Shown: positions 63,689-64,000 of the stretch, in pieces | How the letters are laid out: each line of letters starts with the position of its first letter | Numbering within the stretch: position 1 is the stretch's first letter | Assembly: GCF_004197395.1 (NCBI RefSeq) | Contig: NZ_SELS01000011.1 | Coordinates: forward strand, 62,001 to 126,000 | Direction of reading: 5' to 3' | Length of the DNA stretch: 64,000 nt | Source: Paraburkholderia sp. UYCP14C | Lineage (GTDB): Bacteria; Pseudomonadota; Gammaproteobacteria; Burkholderiales; Burkholderiaceae | Made by a program: the position numbers and the translations under genes | The notes under the pieces: model-generated | Told to the model about the DNA's origin: nothing | The model's database searches: none | Seen by the model: only the letters and a program-made list of their open reading frames with translations

Positions 63689-63983
63689 TCAAACATCTTC
63701 CTCGAACGCCGCCATCACTAGCCACACGTCGCGTTCACCGTCGCGTATTGCGGCCGCCAGCGCATAGGCATCGCGTGGCGAACACGCGCGCGAGCGTGTT
63801 ATGCGCGACTTCACCGTTGTCGAACACACGCGCCGACAATCGCCGCACTTCCTGCTTGCCTTCGAACATCGGCTGTTGCCGTCGATACACGAGCGTCTCG
63901 GACTTCCAGCTGCGGAAGCACTCACGAACGTGCGCGAAGTCGCCGCCGCAAATGTTCGCCTGATAATGAATCTTCCTGGTCAA
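63689..63983 (-). pseudogene. small hypothetical gene with a frameshift
   Basis: Two minus-strand frames join into one plausible protein. The first starts at TTG 63983 with GGGGGAG upstream and reads MTRKIHYQANICGG...HNTLARVF; the second continues SPRDAYALAAAIRDGERDVW to a stop at 63689. The break falls in or near a GCGCGCG run (about 63780-63795), so it is either a sequencing indel or a recent mutation. About 98 residues if repaired. No family recognised. Confidence 0.55.
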
Positions 63984-64000
63984 GGTTTTCTCCCCCTCGA

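Noticed and set aside
1-64000. Search for tRNA, rRNA, CRISPR, insertion sequences, prophage or integrase genes
   Set aside because: No T-loop-like tRNA ends, regularly spaced repeats, transposase or integrase motifs were noticed by eye; a covariance-model scan was not possible.

Overview
The window is GC-rich, densely coded DNA that reads as Burkholderiales, most likely a plant-associated Paraburkholderia. This is inferred from gene content (acdS with an Lrp-type partner, a NifQ protein, an rpoN copy outside the usual lptB-rpoN-hpf-ptsN setting, many LysR genes and MFS pumps), not from a ribosomal marker. I saw no rRNA, tRNA, CRISPR array, insertion sequence or phage gene.

Layout. 1-8.4 kb: a sensor kinase running off the left edge, a large catalase (katE), an MHS-type MFS transporter overlapping a MipA/OmpV outer-membrane protein tail to tail, and an exported MsrA. 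8.6-15.2 kb: an Lrp regulator divergent from ACC deaminase (acdS), a LysR gene divergent from pirin and DoxX, and ahpF/ahpC with a 37-bp OxyR-like site. 15.2-24.8 kb: a PrpR-type sigma-54 activator divergent from a lone isocitrate-lyase-superfamily lyase, two DHA2 exporters, a GNAT protein, a 2OG-Fe(II) oxygenase and a SnoaL-like protein. 25-32.3 kb: an unknown protein and a DUF2325 protein, each behind a ModE-box-like palindrome, facing a minus-strand run that includes nadV, nifQ and a one-domain ModE regulator; further upstream on that strand are a methyltransferase and an orphan CpaE-like ATPase.

32.3-33.7 kb is a 1.3-kb non-coding stretch before a VpsR-like sigma-54 activator, followed by a large MscS channel. 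38.2-42.3 kb is a two-gene DNA-repair operon (FAN1-type VRR-NUC nuclease, then a fused PD-(D/E)XK nuclease/XPD-type helicase) behind a LexA box. 42.3-49.3 kb holds lutABC with a readable promoter and operator, a LacI-controlled sugar pair, and a FadR-type GntR regulator. 49.4-57.5 kb has an S10 peptidase, a diiron ferritin-like protein, a sulfotransferase, a YWTD beta-propeller, an AruH-like aminotransferase and rpoN. 57.5-64 kb is a run of small stress or envelope proteins, topoisomerase IB, and a frameshifted small gene at the right edge.

Themes. Peroxide and oxidant defence (katE, ahpCF, msrA, DJ-1) recurs. Sigma-54 biology recurs (rpoN, two enhancer-binding proteins, a -24/-12 promoter). 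The most interesting candidates for new biology are the putative molybdenum-responsive locus at 24.9-29.7 kb and the SOS-linked double-nuclease operon at 38.2-42.3 kb.
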